Origin: F23-B02 sp963625655
GTDB taxonomy: Bacteria > Bacillota > Clostridia > Oscillospirales > Oscillospiraceae
Assembly: GCA_963625655.1 (NCBI GenBank)
Contig: CAVFTS010000003.1
Location: 1-64,000 of the forward strand
Length of the DNA stretch: 64,000 bases
Reading direction: 5' to 3'
Positions within the stretch are counted from its first letter, which is position 1; every line of letters begins with the position of its first letter. The position numbers and the translations under genes are program-made. The notes under the pieces are model-generated. The model saw nothing but the letters and a program-made list of their open reading frames with translations, ran no database searches and was not told the origin of the DNA. Shown here one piece after another: positions 48,290 through 57,117 of this stretch.

Positions 48290-48397
48290 TCATTCAGATA
48301 CAAGATACCAATACACAACTAACAGATCACTTTCACTTGCCGCAGTCAAGCGCTTCCCGATCTCCACCTCAAGCATTCGTCTCTCCTCGCTTGTCAT
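48290..48397 (-). CDS. Phage-type microprotein (35 aa)
   Basis: ATG at 48397 with GAAGGGAG 8 bases upstream gives MTSEERRMLEVEIGKRLTAA followed by SESDLLVVYWYLVSE. Small proteins with this EIGKRL-helix and a YWYL-type end occur near repressor genes of gut phages. Predicted helical; function unknown. It converges on the repressor gene and shares its terminator region. Confidence 0.55.
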   Translation of the reverse strand: MTSEERRMLEVEIGKRLTAASESDLLVVYWYLVSE

Positions 48398-48589
48398 GAT
48401 TTGTTTCTCCCTTCTCAACTTCAGTATTGTATTCCCGTTTATCTTCTGATACTATGTGTATGTGCGCTATTTTACCAAAGCGCCACAGGAAGCGCCACAA
48501 CAGCGTCCATGCCGTTACACTTGCGGATGTAATTCTTGATATCCCATGCCCCGAAAACGGCACAGGCGAAGTTAAAAGGGGGAATAACG

Positions 48590-49723
48590 ATGCAATGCCG
48601 AAAATGCAAAGCTGAACTTGCGGAAGGCTCGAACTTCTGCCACATATGCGGCTGCCGTGTGACATCGGCAGGGAGAAAACCGAAGAACCGAGGCAATGGT
48701 ACGGGAAGCGTGTACCGCCGAGGGGATAAGTGGATGGCAGCCGTGATCGTGGGGTACACCGTGGATGCGGACGGTAAGACTCACAAAACTACACGGACCA
48801 AAGGCGGCTTCAAGACAAAACGTGATGCTTTGGAGTATCTCCCGAAGCTCAGACAGGAATCGGGACGAAAACCGAAGAACTTCACTTTCACTCAGCTCTA
48901 CGAAGCATGGCTGCCTACGCACCATGCAGGGAAAAGCACAATCGATTGTTACAAGGCAGCGTGTAAATACTTTAAACCGATCTACAGCATACCGTTCGCC
49001 GAGATCGATATCGATGACTTGCAAGAATGCATTGACGAATGCCCGAAGGGGAGACGGACACAGGAGAACATGAGAGCGCTCTGCGGACTGATGTACAAGT
49101 ATGCAATACCGAGGCATATTGCCACCTTAAACCTTGCGCAGTACCTGAAGGTGACTAATGGGGAGAGCGGCAGTAAATCGGCATTGCCCGATGATGCGAT
49201 TGAAAAGCTATGGGCGCACGTTGGCTCTGTGTTCGGGGCAGAGTATATCCTCTGCCAATGCTACTTAGGTTTCCGTCCGTCTGAATTTATATCTCTCAGA
49301 TCGGAACACTATAACGCAACAGAGAAAGCATTTGTGCATGGCTCGAAAACCGAGGCAGGCATAGACCGCACCGTCACCGTCTCTCCGAAGATCCAACCGT
49401 TTATAGATAATCTCGTCAAGACTCCCGGAACAGTTTTTACAGATTCGAATGGAAAAACTTATACCGCTTCACGCTACCGGGACCTTTTCTACAATGTGCT
49501 TTCGCAATGCGGAATCGATAACCCGATGGTGGAAAGAGACGGCAAGAAGTTTTATACTTATACTCCGCACTCATGCCGGCACACCTTCGCCACGCTGATG
49601 AAGCGAGTGAGGGGTGCGGACAAGGATAAGCTTGAGCTTATCGGACATACAAGCGGTGAGATGCTCCGTTACTATCAGGATATAAATTACAACGATCTCC
49701 GTAAAATCACGGACTCAATTTAA
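48590..49723 (+). CDS. int: Site-specific tyrosine recombinase (integrase)
   Basis: A 377-aa phage-type integrase. It begins with a zinc ribbon (MQCRKCKAELAEGSNFCHIC), then an AP2-like arm-binding segment (GNGTGSVYRRGDKWMAAV), a core-binding domain (about 95-190) and the catalytic domain. Catalytic Arg is in LGFRPSEFISLR, HxxR in HSCRHTFATLM, His in LIGHTSGEM and Tyr in the RYYQD segment, so the enzyme looks active. ATG 48590 follows AAAGGGGGAA; the longer frame to 48536 has no site. It ends about 150 bases from tRNA-Ala, whose 3' end is duplicated at 43576, as expected for its att site. Confidence 0.93.
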   Translation: MQCRKCKAELAEGSNFCHICGCRVTSAGRKPKNRGNGTGSVYRRGDKWMAAVIVGYTVDADGKTHKTTRTKGGFKTKRDALEYLPKLRQESGRKPKNFTFTQLYEAWLPTHHAGKSTIDCYKAACKYFKPIYSIPFAEIDIDDLQECIDECPKGRRTQENMRALCGLMYKYAIPRHIATLNLAQYLKVTNGESGSKSALPDDAIEKLWAHVGSVFGAEYILCQCYLGFRPSEFISLRSEHYNATEKAFVHGSKTEAGIDRTVTVSPKIQPFIDNLVKTPGTVFTDSNGKTYTASRYRDLFYNVLSQCGIDNPMVERDGKKFYTYTPHSCRHTFATLMKRVRGADKDKLELIGHTSGEMLRYYQDINYNDLRKITDSI

Positions 49724-49741
49724 GTGAGCAACAGCGTGAGC

Positions 49742-49952
<211 letters not shown>

Positions 49953-50056
49953 AAACGCAAGAGTTATTTTAGCAGACGTGATGGCGCTTGTCAATATTTT
50001 TTTATCGCAGAGTCGAACTTGCTGCGCAAACACAGGAAACGATGCTCGACGACGCA

Positions 50057-51364
50057 TCAGCTCAGTATCGTTATGCCGCCTTCGTCCTCGTGCAGGCTCC
50101 GTGAAAAGTAATGCGTCATAAGCCCGCACAGATCGTCAAAATCCTGCGCTCCGGCGGTCTCCCACGCCGAGTGCATGGCAAGCTGCGCAAGCCCGATGTC
50201 CACGGTCTTTACCGGCACAAGCACGTTGGCGATGCTGCCGAGCGTGGAGCCGCCCGCCATGTCGGAGCGGTTTGCAAAGCTCTGTACCCTGACGCCCGCT
50301 TCGGCGCAGATGCTCCTGAACACGGCAGAGGAAACGCCGTCGGTCGTGTAGTGCTGATTCGCATTGTACTTCACGACTACGCCGCCGCCTATGACGGGAC
50401 AGTTGAGGGAGTCTGAATATTCCGGGTGATTCGGGTGCTTTGCGTGAGCGTTGTCGGCGGAGACGAGGAAGCTCTGCGCAAGCAGCATGCGATAGCGCTC
50501 CTCATCGCAGCCCAGCGACAGGCAGATGCGCCGTAGGGTATCACGCAGAAGCGAGGACGCAGCGCCCTGCTTCGTTGCGCTGCCTACCTCCTCGTTGTCA
50601 AACACGCAGCACACGGGGATCGCCTCGCTTTCCTGCGAAGCCGTAAAACCCTCCATGCAGCCGAAGGCGCACTGGAGATCATCAAGCTTCGGGGAGAGAA
50701 TAAGCTCGCCGTCGAAGCCGAGGCTCGTACCCCTGCCTCGGCAGTACAGGAACAGATCGGTGCCGACTATGCTTTCCTTCTCGACGCCGACGCTCTCCGC
50801 AACGAGCTTTAAAAAGCTTCCTGCGCTTTCGGCGGTACCGTACAGCGGCAGGGTATCGACCGCAGCGGAGTACTTCATACCGTCGTTTGCGGTGCGGTTC
50901 ATGTGTATCGCAACGCTCGGAATTACGAGCAGGTCACGGTCAACATTCACGAGCTTCGTCTTGAGCCTGCCGCCCTCGCTTACGATGATACGCCCTGCGA
51001 CGCTGAGCGGTCTGTCAAACCACGTCGCCATGAGCATACCGCCGTACTTCTCGGTGTTGAGCTGAACGTATGCGTCCGAGGGCTTTTCGGGGTTCTCCTT
51101 GACCTTGAAGGTGGGGGAATCGCTGTGCGCCGCCGCCATCATAAAGCCGGAGGGCTCACCCTCCGGGATGCGGAAGGCGATGATCGAGGAACCGTTGCGG
51201 CGAACAAAATACTTGCCGCCGTGCCGAAGCTCCCAGCTCCGTGACTCCGAAAGCTCGGTGTAGCCGAGGACGCTCAGCGCCCCTGCGAAGTTTTCGACAA
51301 CGTGAAAGCAGCTCGGTGATGCCTGAATGAAGTCGAGCAGCCTGTCTGTATATTTGTGTTCCAT
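50057..51364 (-). CDS. M18 family aminopeptidase
   Basis: The 435-aa metallopeptidase removes N-terminal residues, typically acidic or neutral, in the cytoplasm. It shows metal ligands in AAAHSDSPTFKVK (His and Asp), LDDLQCAFG, VFDNEEVGSATKQGA and the C-terminal MHSAWETAGAQDFDDL. The N-terminus DFIQASPSCFHVVENF is typical for M18. The start at 51364 follows AAAGGTG; the upstream frame to 51463 is not conserved. It reads leftward toward tRNA-Ala, and marks the return to core chromosome. Confidence 0.93.
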   Translation of the reverse strand: MEHKYTDRLLDFIQASPSCFHVVENFAGALSVLGYTELSESRSWELRHGGKYFVRRNGSSIIAFRIPEGEPSGFMMAAAHSDSPTFKVKENPEKPSDAYVQLNTEKYGGMLMATWFDRPLSVAGRIIVSEGGRLKTKLVNVDRDLLVIPSVAIHMNRTANDGMKYSAAVDTLPLYGTAESAGSFLKLVAESVGVEKESIVGTDLFLYCRGRGTSLGFDGELILSPKLDDLQCAFGCMEGFTASQESEAIPVCCVFDNEEVGSATKQGAASSLLRDTLRRICLSLGCDEERYRMLLAQSFLVSADNAHAKHPNHPEYSDSLNCPVIGGGVVVKYNANQHYTTDGVSSAVFRSICAEAGVRVQSFANRSDMAGGSTLGSIANVLVPVKTVDIGLAQLAMHSAWETAGAQDFDDLCGLMTHYFSRSLHEDEGGITILS

Positions 51365-51500
51365 TTTATCGGCACCTTTCGTTTTTTTACAGCATAGCAT
51401 TTTTTCAACCCCGTGGCAAGCCAAAGCGCTATTTACACGGGGGCGAAAATAAGATATTATCAAAGTGCGTAATATATTATTGTATAAGCGAGGTGCGGTT

Positions 51501-51956
51501 ATGGCTTACAAGGCAGCGATAATAACGGTCGGAGATGCAGCGAGCAAGGGCGGTGACGCAGCGGCGGAGATGCTGCAAAGCGCCGGATTTGAAATAATAT
51601 ACACGGCGGGAGTCCCCGCCGAGCGGCACACGATCTCGGCGGAGCTTATAAAGTGCGAGTACGAGCTTTGCGCAGACCTCGTCATCACGACGGGAGGCAC
51701 GGGACTTTCCCACAGGGACGTGACGCCGGATGCGACGCTCGACATCATCGAACGGGAGATACCGGCGATCCCGCAGGCGATGCTGCACTACAGCCTCGAC
51801 ATAACGCCGAGGGCGATGCTCACGAGGGCTGTCGCCGGGGTGCGCAACAATGCGCTCATCATAAATCTCCCCGGCAGCGATAAGGCGGTGAGGGAAAATC
51901 TCTCCGCCGTCATGCCTGCACTCGGTCACGCAGTCTCGATGCTTGCGGGAAGGTAA
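51501..51956 (+). CDS. MogA/MoaB-family molybdopterin-binding protein
   Basis: A 151-aa protein with the MoCF-biosynthesis fold: IITVGDAASKGGDAAAEMLQ (GD in place of the more common SD), VITTGGTGLSHRDVTPDAT and AGVRNNALIINLPGSDKAV. MogA/MoaB adenylates molybdopterin before metal insertion. No other molybdenum-cofactor gene is in the window, so the precise role is uncertain. GAGGTG precedes the ATG, and a terminator follows. Confidence 0.85.
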   Translation: MAYKAAIITVGDAASKGGDAAAEMLQSAGFEIIYTAGVPAERHTISAELIKCEYELCADLVITTGGTGLSHRDVTPDATLDIIEREIPAIPQAMLHYSLDITPRAMLTRAVAGVRNNALIINLPGSDKAVRENLSAVMPALGHAVSMLAGR

Positions 51957-51963
51957 GATAAGA

Positions 51964-52004
51964 GAGCTTCGGAGGCTTTGACGGTTTCCGAAGCTCATAT
52001 TTTT
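51964..52004 (+). terminator. Rho-independent terminator
   Basis: GAGCTTCGGA pairs with TCCGAAGCTC, then ATATTTTT. It separates mogA from the ATP synthase operon. The following 130 bases are A+T-rich and should hold the atp promoter, but no clear -35/-10 pair was found. Confidence 0.82.
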
Positions 52005-52132
52005 AGAAATAATCACAAATTTACGAGGCATTTGTACAGAATACGCAGAATTAAATATTGCTTTTTGTATAAAAATGTTGTTAAATATATTGTATTGTGC
52101 TTTAAATCAAATTATATGTTGAGGTGTTTCCC

Positions 52133-52459
52133 GTGAAGCTTGTTTCGATGTGTGCCGCAGCGCTGCTCCTTGGTGCACTCGCTGCGTTCATAAACTCCCG
52201 CCTGAGCAGGTCGGCGCTCGGCAAAACGAGCGTTACCGCTATCATGGCGGTCAATTTCGCAAGGCTTCTTTTGGATGCACTGTGCCTCGGTATCGTGTAC
52301 GGGGCGTGTCGGCTGCTTGAGGTCAAATTCACGGCGCCGCTCATCGCCGCCGCACTCGGACTTTCGGTCTGCGGACTTCTGTTTTTGAAGCTCATGACCG
52401 CCAAAGTAAGCAAAACCGATGCCGTAGATACGGAGAACGGAGGAGATATGCTTGGCTGA
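52133..52459 (+). CDS. ATP synthase-associated membrane protein (AtpI-like)
   Basis: A 108-aa protein with about three hydrophobic helices (MCAAALLLGALAAFINSRLS, VTAIMAVNFARLLLDALCLG, APLIAAALGLSVCGLLFLK). It precedes atpB with an 8-base overlap, the usual place of AtpI, which helps assemble the c-ring. Sequence similarity to known AtpI is weak, so the call rests mainly on position and topology. GTG at 52133 follows GAGGTG at a proper distance. Confidence 0.65.
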   Translation: MKLVSMCAAALLLGALAAFINSRLSRSALGKTSVTAIMAVNFARLLLDALCLGIVYGACRLLEVKFTAPLIAAALGLSVCGLLFLKLMTAKVSKTDAVDTENGGDMLG

Positions 52460-53111
52460 ATTTTTTAATAATTTTCTGAAGCCGACGCCGACGGTCGTGA
52501 CGATGTGGGTCATCATGGCGGTGCTGGTCCTGTTTTCGATCCTCGCAACGAGGAAGATGAAGGACAAGCCCGGAGTGCTGCAAAACATTGCGGAAATGGC
52601 GGTGTCGAAGCTGTTCGGCTTTATCGAGGGCGTCCTCGGCACCGAGCGCACGAAGAAGTATTTCCCCATATTTGCGACGTTTTTCATACTCATAGTCGTG
52701 TGCAACTATTCGGGACTGCTTCCCGGTGCGGGCGAGCTGTTTACGGTACCGACCTCGATGCTTGCCGTCACCGCAGCACTTGCGATAATCGGCTTTTTCA
52801 CCATCCACACGACGGGCATAAGGACAAAGGGTCTAAAGGGCTACCTGCTCTCATTTTTAAAGCCCGTGGCGCTGCTTTTGCCCATAACTCTGCTTGAGCA
52901 GTTTATCCGCCCGATGTCGCTTGCTCTGCGACTTTACGGCAACATCTACGGCGAAGAAAAGGTAACGGAGACCTTCTACGGACTGGTCCCGATACTTCTG
53001 CCGATCGTCATGAATGTGCTGAGCCTGCTGTTCTGCCTCATTCAGGCGATGATATTCACCATGCTGCTTGCGGTCTTTGTTGCCGAAGCGACCGAAACCG
53101 AAGAAGAATAA
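52452..53111 (+). CDS. atpB: ATP synthase F0 subunit a
   Basis: A 219-aa membrane protein forming the ion half-channels next to the c-ring. The conserved Arg of the penultimate helix is in FIRPMSLALRLYGNIYGEEKV, preceded by the LLLPITLLEQ helix and followed by a final helix FCLIQAMIFTMLLAVFV. TTG at 52452 after GGAGGAGATATGC is the start and overlaps the previous gene. Length is normal for Clostridia. Confidence 0.93.
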   Translation: MAEFFNNFLKPTPTVVTMWVIMAVLVLFSILATRKMKDKPGVLQNIAEMAVSKLFGFIEGVLGTERTKKYFPIFATFFILIVVCNYSGLLPGAGELFTVPTSMLAVTAALAIIGFFTIHTTGIRTKGLKGYLLSFLKPVALLLPITLLEQFIRPMSLALRLYGNIYGEEKVTETFYGLVPILLPIVMNVLSLLFCLIQAMIFTMLLAVFVAEATETEEE

Positions 53112-53141
53112 TTTTTACGATACATTTCAGGAGGAAACAAA

Positions 53142-53378
53142 ATGGAACTGGTATACGGACTTATAGCGATCGCCGCTGCTCTGGCGATAGGACTCAGCAC
53201 CATCGGCGTCGGCATAGGACAGGGTCTTGCTGCGGCAAAGGCGCTTGAATCCATGGCACGTCAGCCCGAAATGCACAGCAAGCTCCAGACCACGATGATC
53301 CTTGCAATGGGTCTTATGGAAGCGCTTGCGATCTACGGTCTGCTTATTGCATTCATCATTCTCGGCAATATGCCCTGA
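53142..53378 (+). CDS. atpE: ATP synthase F0 subunit c
   Basis: A 78-aa hairpin of two helices. The first has GVGIGQGLAAAKALESMARQ with the Gln found in Na+-type rings; the polar loop is RQPE. The second has the ion-binding Glu in MEALAIYGLLIAF with the Tyr of Na+-type rings. However, the residue after the Glu is Ala, where Na+ enzymes have Ser or Thr, so the site is mixed; proton use is more likely but not certain. AGGAGGAAA precedes the ATG. Confidence 0.94.
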   Translation: MELVYGLIAIAAALAIGLSTIGVGIGQGLAAAKALESMARQPEMHSKLQTTMILAMGLMEALAIYGLLIAFIILGNMP

Positions 53379-53420
53379 GGCAGGGAAGCAGATCACCATT
53401 TTTGAAGGGAGTGCAGAAGC

Positions 53421-53912
53421 TTGGTCTTAGACGTAGTAGGCCTTGAGATAAGTGTGCCTGAGTTTATATGGACCGTGATAAACTTCTTTGTGCTGCTGTT
53501 CTTGCTTAAACGCTTTCTCTATGACCCCGTACTTAAATTTATGAACGAGCGCTCCGCCCGCATAGAGGCGGGACTTAATGAAGGCAAGCGTGCCGAAAAA
53601 GCCCTTGCCGAAAACGAGAAGGCGCTTGCGCAGGAGCTCGCTCTCAGCGGCAACGCCGCAAGAGAGCTTATCGGAGACGCACGGAGCGATGCCGAAAAGG
53701 AAAAGGCGGAGCTTCTCGGCGGCGCTCATGCCGAGGCGGAGGCGCTGCATAAGCAGATCCGTGAGCGCATAAGTACGGAGGAAACACAGACGAGAGCGGA
53801 GCTGGACGCCGAACTGCCTGAGCTTGTAGGGCTGCTCACGGAGCGGCTTTTGGGCGAAGGCGGCGACGACGGCGAGGCGATTAGCCGCCGCGTGCTGGAG
53901 TCCGGAAAGTGA
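53421..53912 (+). CDS. atpF: ATP synthase F0 subunit b
   Basis: A 163-aa peripheral stalk subunit: one N-terminal membrane helix (FIWTVINFFVLLFLLKRFLY), the conserved YDPVLKFMNERSARIE, and a long charged helical region that dimerises. The TTG start follows AAGGGAG. A second, b-like sequence forms the N-terminus of the next protein, so the stalk probably contains one b and one b'. Confidence 0.92.
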   Translation: MVLDVVGLEISVPEFIWTVINFFVLLFLLKRFLYDPVLKFMNERSARIEAGLNEGKRAEKALAENEKALAQELALSGNAARELIGDARSDAEKEKAELLGGAHAEAEALHKQIRERISTEETQTRAELDAELPELVGLLTERLLGEGGDDGEAISRRVLESGK

Positions 53913-53957
53913 CACCGGTGCATTTAAGAACGCAGTGAAAGGAGGGATAACGCTCAG

Positions 53958-56192
53958 GTGGATGAGATAGTATACAGAATTATTAACTTTGTCATTCTGT
54001 TCGGCGCTTTGGGCTATATCTGCCGGAATATGATAAAAAACATGTTCGGCGGCAGGAGAGAAAAGATAAGCCGTGAGCTTGCTGAGGCGGAATGTGCAAA
54101 GGAGCGGGCAAAATCGCTCCAAGGCGACATTGAAAGCGCCCGCCTTAAAAACGAGGAACGCAGAGCAAGGCTCATGGAGGACGCAAGGCTCCAGGCGGAA
54201 ATGACCAAACAGGAGACCGAGCGCTCAGGCGAGCTTGAGGCGCAGAGCCTTAAAGACAACGCCCTGCAAAGCGAACCGCAGCTCCGCAAGGAGATGCAGA
54301 GCAGGGTTGCCGCCGATGCGATACGCAAGGTGGCGCAGACTGCCTCCGAGGTGCTGAAAGACGGTGGCTTTGAGGCGTCGAAGCAGGCATTAAACGAGCG
54401 GTTTATCCAACAGATTAAGGATTTGGTATCGGCTATGCCGAGCGATATTTTGAACATGAACGAACTGAAAAAACTTGACATTTCAATAAAGAGCGCAGAG
54501 CCGCTCTCCGATGAGGAGATGCAGCGCATCACCCGCATACTGTGCGAGACCTTTATAAGCTGCCGCAACGAGGTGGACAGCGAGCTTATAGGCGGCGTCC
54601 GTATGCAGGTCGGCGATACCGTGTACGACGGAACGCTCTCGCATCAGCTCGACAGACTCTCCCGTGACGTCGAGAGCAATACGCTCATGAGCGACAAGGA
54701 GAGCATATCCGTTGCGGAGGAGATAAGAAACAAGCTCCGAGCGACCGACGCCAAGGTAGACGTGTTCCAGACGGGAACCGTCGAGACCCTCGGCGACGGC
54801 ATCTGCCGTGTGTCGGGTCTTGCGGACGTCATGGCGGGCGAGATGCTTGAGTTCCCCGGCGGTCTGAAGGGCATGGTGCAGGATCTTGAGCGTGACAACG
54901 TCGGCGTTGTGCTGATGGGCGATTTCAGCCACATTCAGGAGGGCGACGAGGTGCGCCGCACCGGGCGTATAATCGAGGTTCCCGTCGGCGACTGCATGAT
55001 AGGGCGTGTCGTGGACGCAATGGGTACGCCCATCGACGGCAAGGGTCCTCTCAACGCGCAGAGCTTCCGTGCGGTCGAAAGTCCCGCACCGAGCGTGCTG
55101 CACAGAAAGAGCGTTTCCGTTCCCATGCAGACGGGTCTGAAAGCGATCGATGCCCTCGTTCCCATCGGCAGAGGTCAGCGTGAGCTTATAATCGGCGACC
55201 GTCAGACGGGCAAAACGGCGATCGCACTCGACGCCATCATAAATCAGAAGGGCAAGGGCGTTATCTGCATCTACGTTGCGATAGGTCAGAAGGAATCGAC
55301 CATCGCAGGCGTTGTGGATAAGCTTCGCAAAACCGGAGCCATGGACTACTCCATCGTCGTTGCCGCAAACGCATCGGAGCCTGCTCCCATGCTGTATATC
55401 GCACCCTACGCAGGCGCCGCAATGGGCGAGTACTTCATGTACGACGGCAGAGACGTGCTTATCGTGTACGACGATCTGTCGAAGCAGGCGGCGGCATACC
55501 GTGAAATTTCCCTGCTGCTTCAGAGACCGCCCGGACGTGAAGCCTACCCCGGCGACGTGTTCTATCTCCACTCCAGACTTCTGGAAAGAGCGGCACGTCT
55601 CAGCGAGGACGCAGGCGGCGGCAGCATGACGGCGCTGCCCATTATCGAGACTCAGGCGGGCGACATTTCGGCGTATATCCCGACGAACGTTATCTCCATA
55701 ACCGACGGACAGATATTCCTCGAAACCGACCTGTTCCACTCCGGCGTGCGTCCGGCGATAAACGTCGGTCTGTCCGTATCGAGAGTCGGCGGCGCAGCGC
55801 AGATAGGCGCAATGAAGCAGGTCGCAGGCAGACTGCGTGTCGATCTTGCTCAGTACAGAGAGCTGGCAAGCTTTGCGCAGTTCGGCTCCGACCTTGACAA
55901 GGCGACGAGGGACACCCTGCACAGAGGCGCAAGAATGACGGAGATCCTAAAGCAGAAGCAGTACGCTCCCATGAGCGCAGCGGATCAGGTCGTTGCGATA
56001 TTTGCGGCATCCGAGGGCTTTACGGACGACGTGGAGCTTGAGGACATTGCCCGCTTTGAGGAGGAGCTCATCTCCTTCGTAAACCGCAATTATCCCGAAC
56101 TGCACGACGAGATCATGTCCGGCAAGAAGCTTTCCGCCGAACAGCAGGAGAAGCTCAGAAGCAACATTCGCAAGTTTAAGGAAACCTTTTAA
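53958..56192 (+). CDS. atpA: ATP synthase b'-delta-alpha fusion protein
   Basis: A 744-aa frame carrying three subunits. Residues 1 to about 155 are b-like: membrane helix RIINFVILFGALGYICRNMI, then a long charged coil ending AADAIRKVAQTASEVLKDGG. Residues about 165-235 match the delta (OSCP) C-terminal domain: DISIKSAEPLSDEEMQRITR, NEVDSELIGGVRMQVGD and YDGTLSHQLDRL; the delta N-terminal helical bundle is absent. Residues 244-744 are a full alpha subunit: MSDKESISVAEEIRNKLR, Walker A GDRQTGKT (413-420), YDDLSKQAAAYREISLLL. The GTG start follows AAAGGAGG. An ATG at 54687 could start a separate alpha, but no ribosome-binding site is visible there. Confidence 0.9.
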   Translation: MDEIVYRIINFVILFGALGYICRNMIKNMFGGRREKISRELAEAECAKERAKSLQGDIESARLKNEERRARLMEDARLQAEMTKQETERSGELEAQSLKDNALQSEPQLRKEMQSRVAADAIRKVAQTASEVLKDGGFEASKQALNERFIQQIKDLVSAMPSDILNMNELKKLDISIKSAEPLSDEEMQRITRILCETFISCRNEVDSELIGGVRMQVGDTVYDGTLSHQLDRLSRDVESNTLMSDKESISVAEEIRNKLRATDAKVDVFQTGTVETLGDGICRVSGLADVMAGEMLEFPGGLKGMVQDLERDNVGVVLMGDFSHIQEGDEVRRTGRIIEVPVGDCMIGRVVDAMGTPIDGKGPLNAQSFRAVESPAPSVLHRKSVSVPMQTGLKAIDALVPIGRGQRELIIGDRQTGKTAIALDAIINQKGKGVICIYVAIGQKESTIAGVVDKLRKTGAMDYSIVVAANASEPAPMLYIAPYAGAAMGEYFMYDGRDVLIVYDDLSKQAAAYREISLLLQRPPGREAYPGDVFYLHSRLLERAARLSEDAGGGSMTALPIIETQAGDISAYIPTNVISITDGQIFLETDLFHSGVRPAINVGLSVSRVGGAAQIGAMKQVAGRLRVDLAQYRELASFAQFGSDLDKATRDTLHRGARMTEILKQKQYAPMSAADQVVAIFAASEGFTDDVELEDIARFEEELISFVNRNYPELHDEIMSGKKLSAEQQEKLRSNIRKFKETF

Positions 56193-56223
56193 TAATTGAC
56201 AGCAGCGGAAAGGAGGGGCAAAA

Positions 56224-57090
56224 ATGGCGAATATGCGTTCGATAAGAACGAGGATAAAGAGCGTCAAGAACACGCAGCAGATAACCAAGGCAATGAAGAT
56301 GGTCGCCGTGTCGAAGCTGCGCCGTGCGCAGAGCGCAATGCAGACCATGACGCCGTTTGCCGAAAAAAGTCAGGAGATACTTGACACGCTCCTTTCCGGC
56401 AGCACGGCACCCGAAAACCGCTTCATATCCCCGAAAAAGGAGATAAAAAGAGTTTGCTATGTTCTTTTTGTCGGCAACAGGGGGCTTTGCGGAGTCTACA
56501 ACAGCTCGCTTATGCACTTCATGCAGAGCATCGCAGAGGATGACGGCAGAGACATAAGCCTCGTCATCTGCGGACGTTGGGGCAAGGACGTCATCGCAAG
56601 GAGCGGGCTGCCGGTGCGCAGAAGCTTCACCGAGCTGAGCGACACGCCGAGCAGCATGGAGGCGCTTGAGATCTCCGAGTACCTGAAAGAGCTGTATTTA
56701 AACGACGAGACGGACGAGATACACCTCGTCTACCAGCACTATATTTCGGCGCTCCGGCAGGAGCCGACGCAGACGCAGCTTCTGCCCGCAAAGCCGGAAA
56801 AGCTGCGTGAAAACGCAGCGGGCAAGGACTATATCTTCGCACCCGATGCGTCCGAGGTCTTGGAAAGCGTCATGCAGCTTTATATAAACAACAAGGTGTA
56901 CAGCGTGATGCTGGAGGCAAAGTGCGGTGAACACTCCTCCAGAATGACCGCAATGACCGCTGCGACCGACAGCACCAAGACCCTCATCGACTCGCTCAGT
57001 CTTGCACTCAACAGGGCAAGGCAGGCGGCGATTACAACCGAGATCTCCGAGATCGTCGGCGGCGCATCGGCACTTAAAAAGAAGAAGTAA
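56224..57090 (+). CDS. atpG: ATP synthase F1 subunit gamma
   Basis: The 288-aa central rotor subunit has the two conserved terminal helices: MRSIRTRIKSVKNTQQITKA then MKMVAVSKLRRAQ at the start, and MTAATDSTKTLIDSLSLALN with RARQAAITTEISEIVGGA at the end. The middle has VGNRGLCGVYNSSL. GAAAGGAGGGGC precedes the ATG, 31 bases after the fusion gene. Confidence 0.96.
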   Translation: MANMRSIRTRIKSVKNTQQITKAMKMVAVSKLRRAQSAMQTMTPFAEKSQEILDTLLSGSTAPENRFISPKKEIKRVCYVLFVGNRGLCGVYNSSLMHFMQSIAEDDGRDISLVICGRWGKDVIARSGLPVRRSFTELSDTPSSMEALEISEYLKELYLNDETDEIHLVYQHYISALRQEPTQTQLLPAKPEKLRENAAGKDYIFAPDASEVLESVMQLYINNKVYSVMLEAKCGEHSSRMTAMTAATDSTKTLIDSLSLALNRARQAAITTEISEIVGGASALKKKK

Positions 57091-57117
57091 GCATCCTCAC
57101 ACACAGGAGGTAAATAC

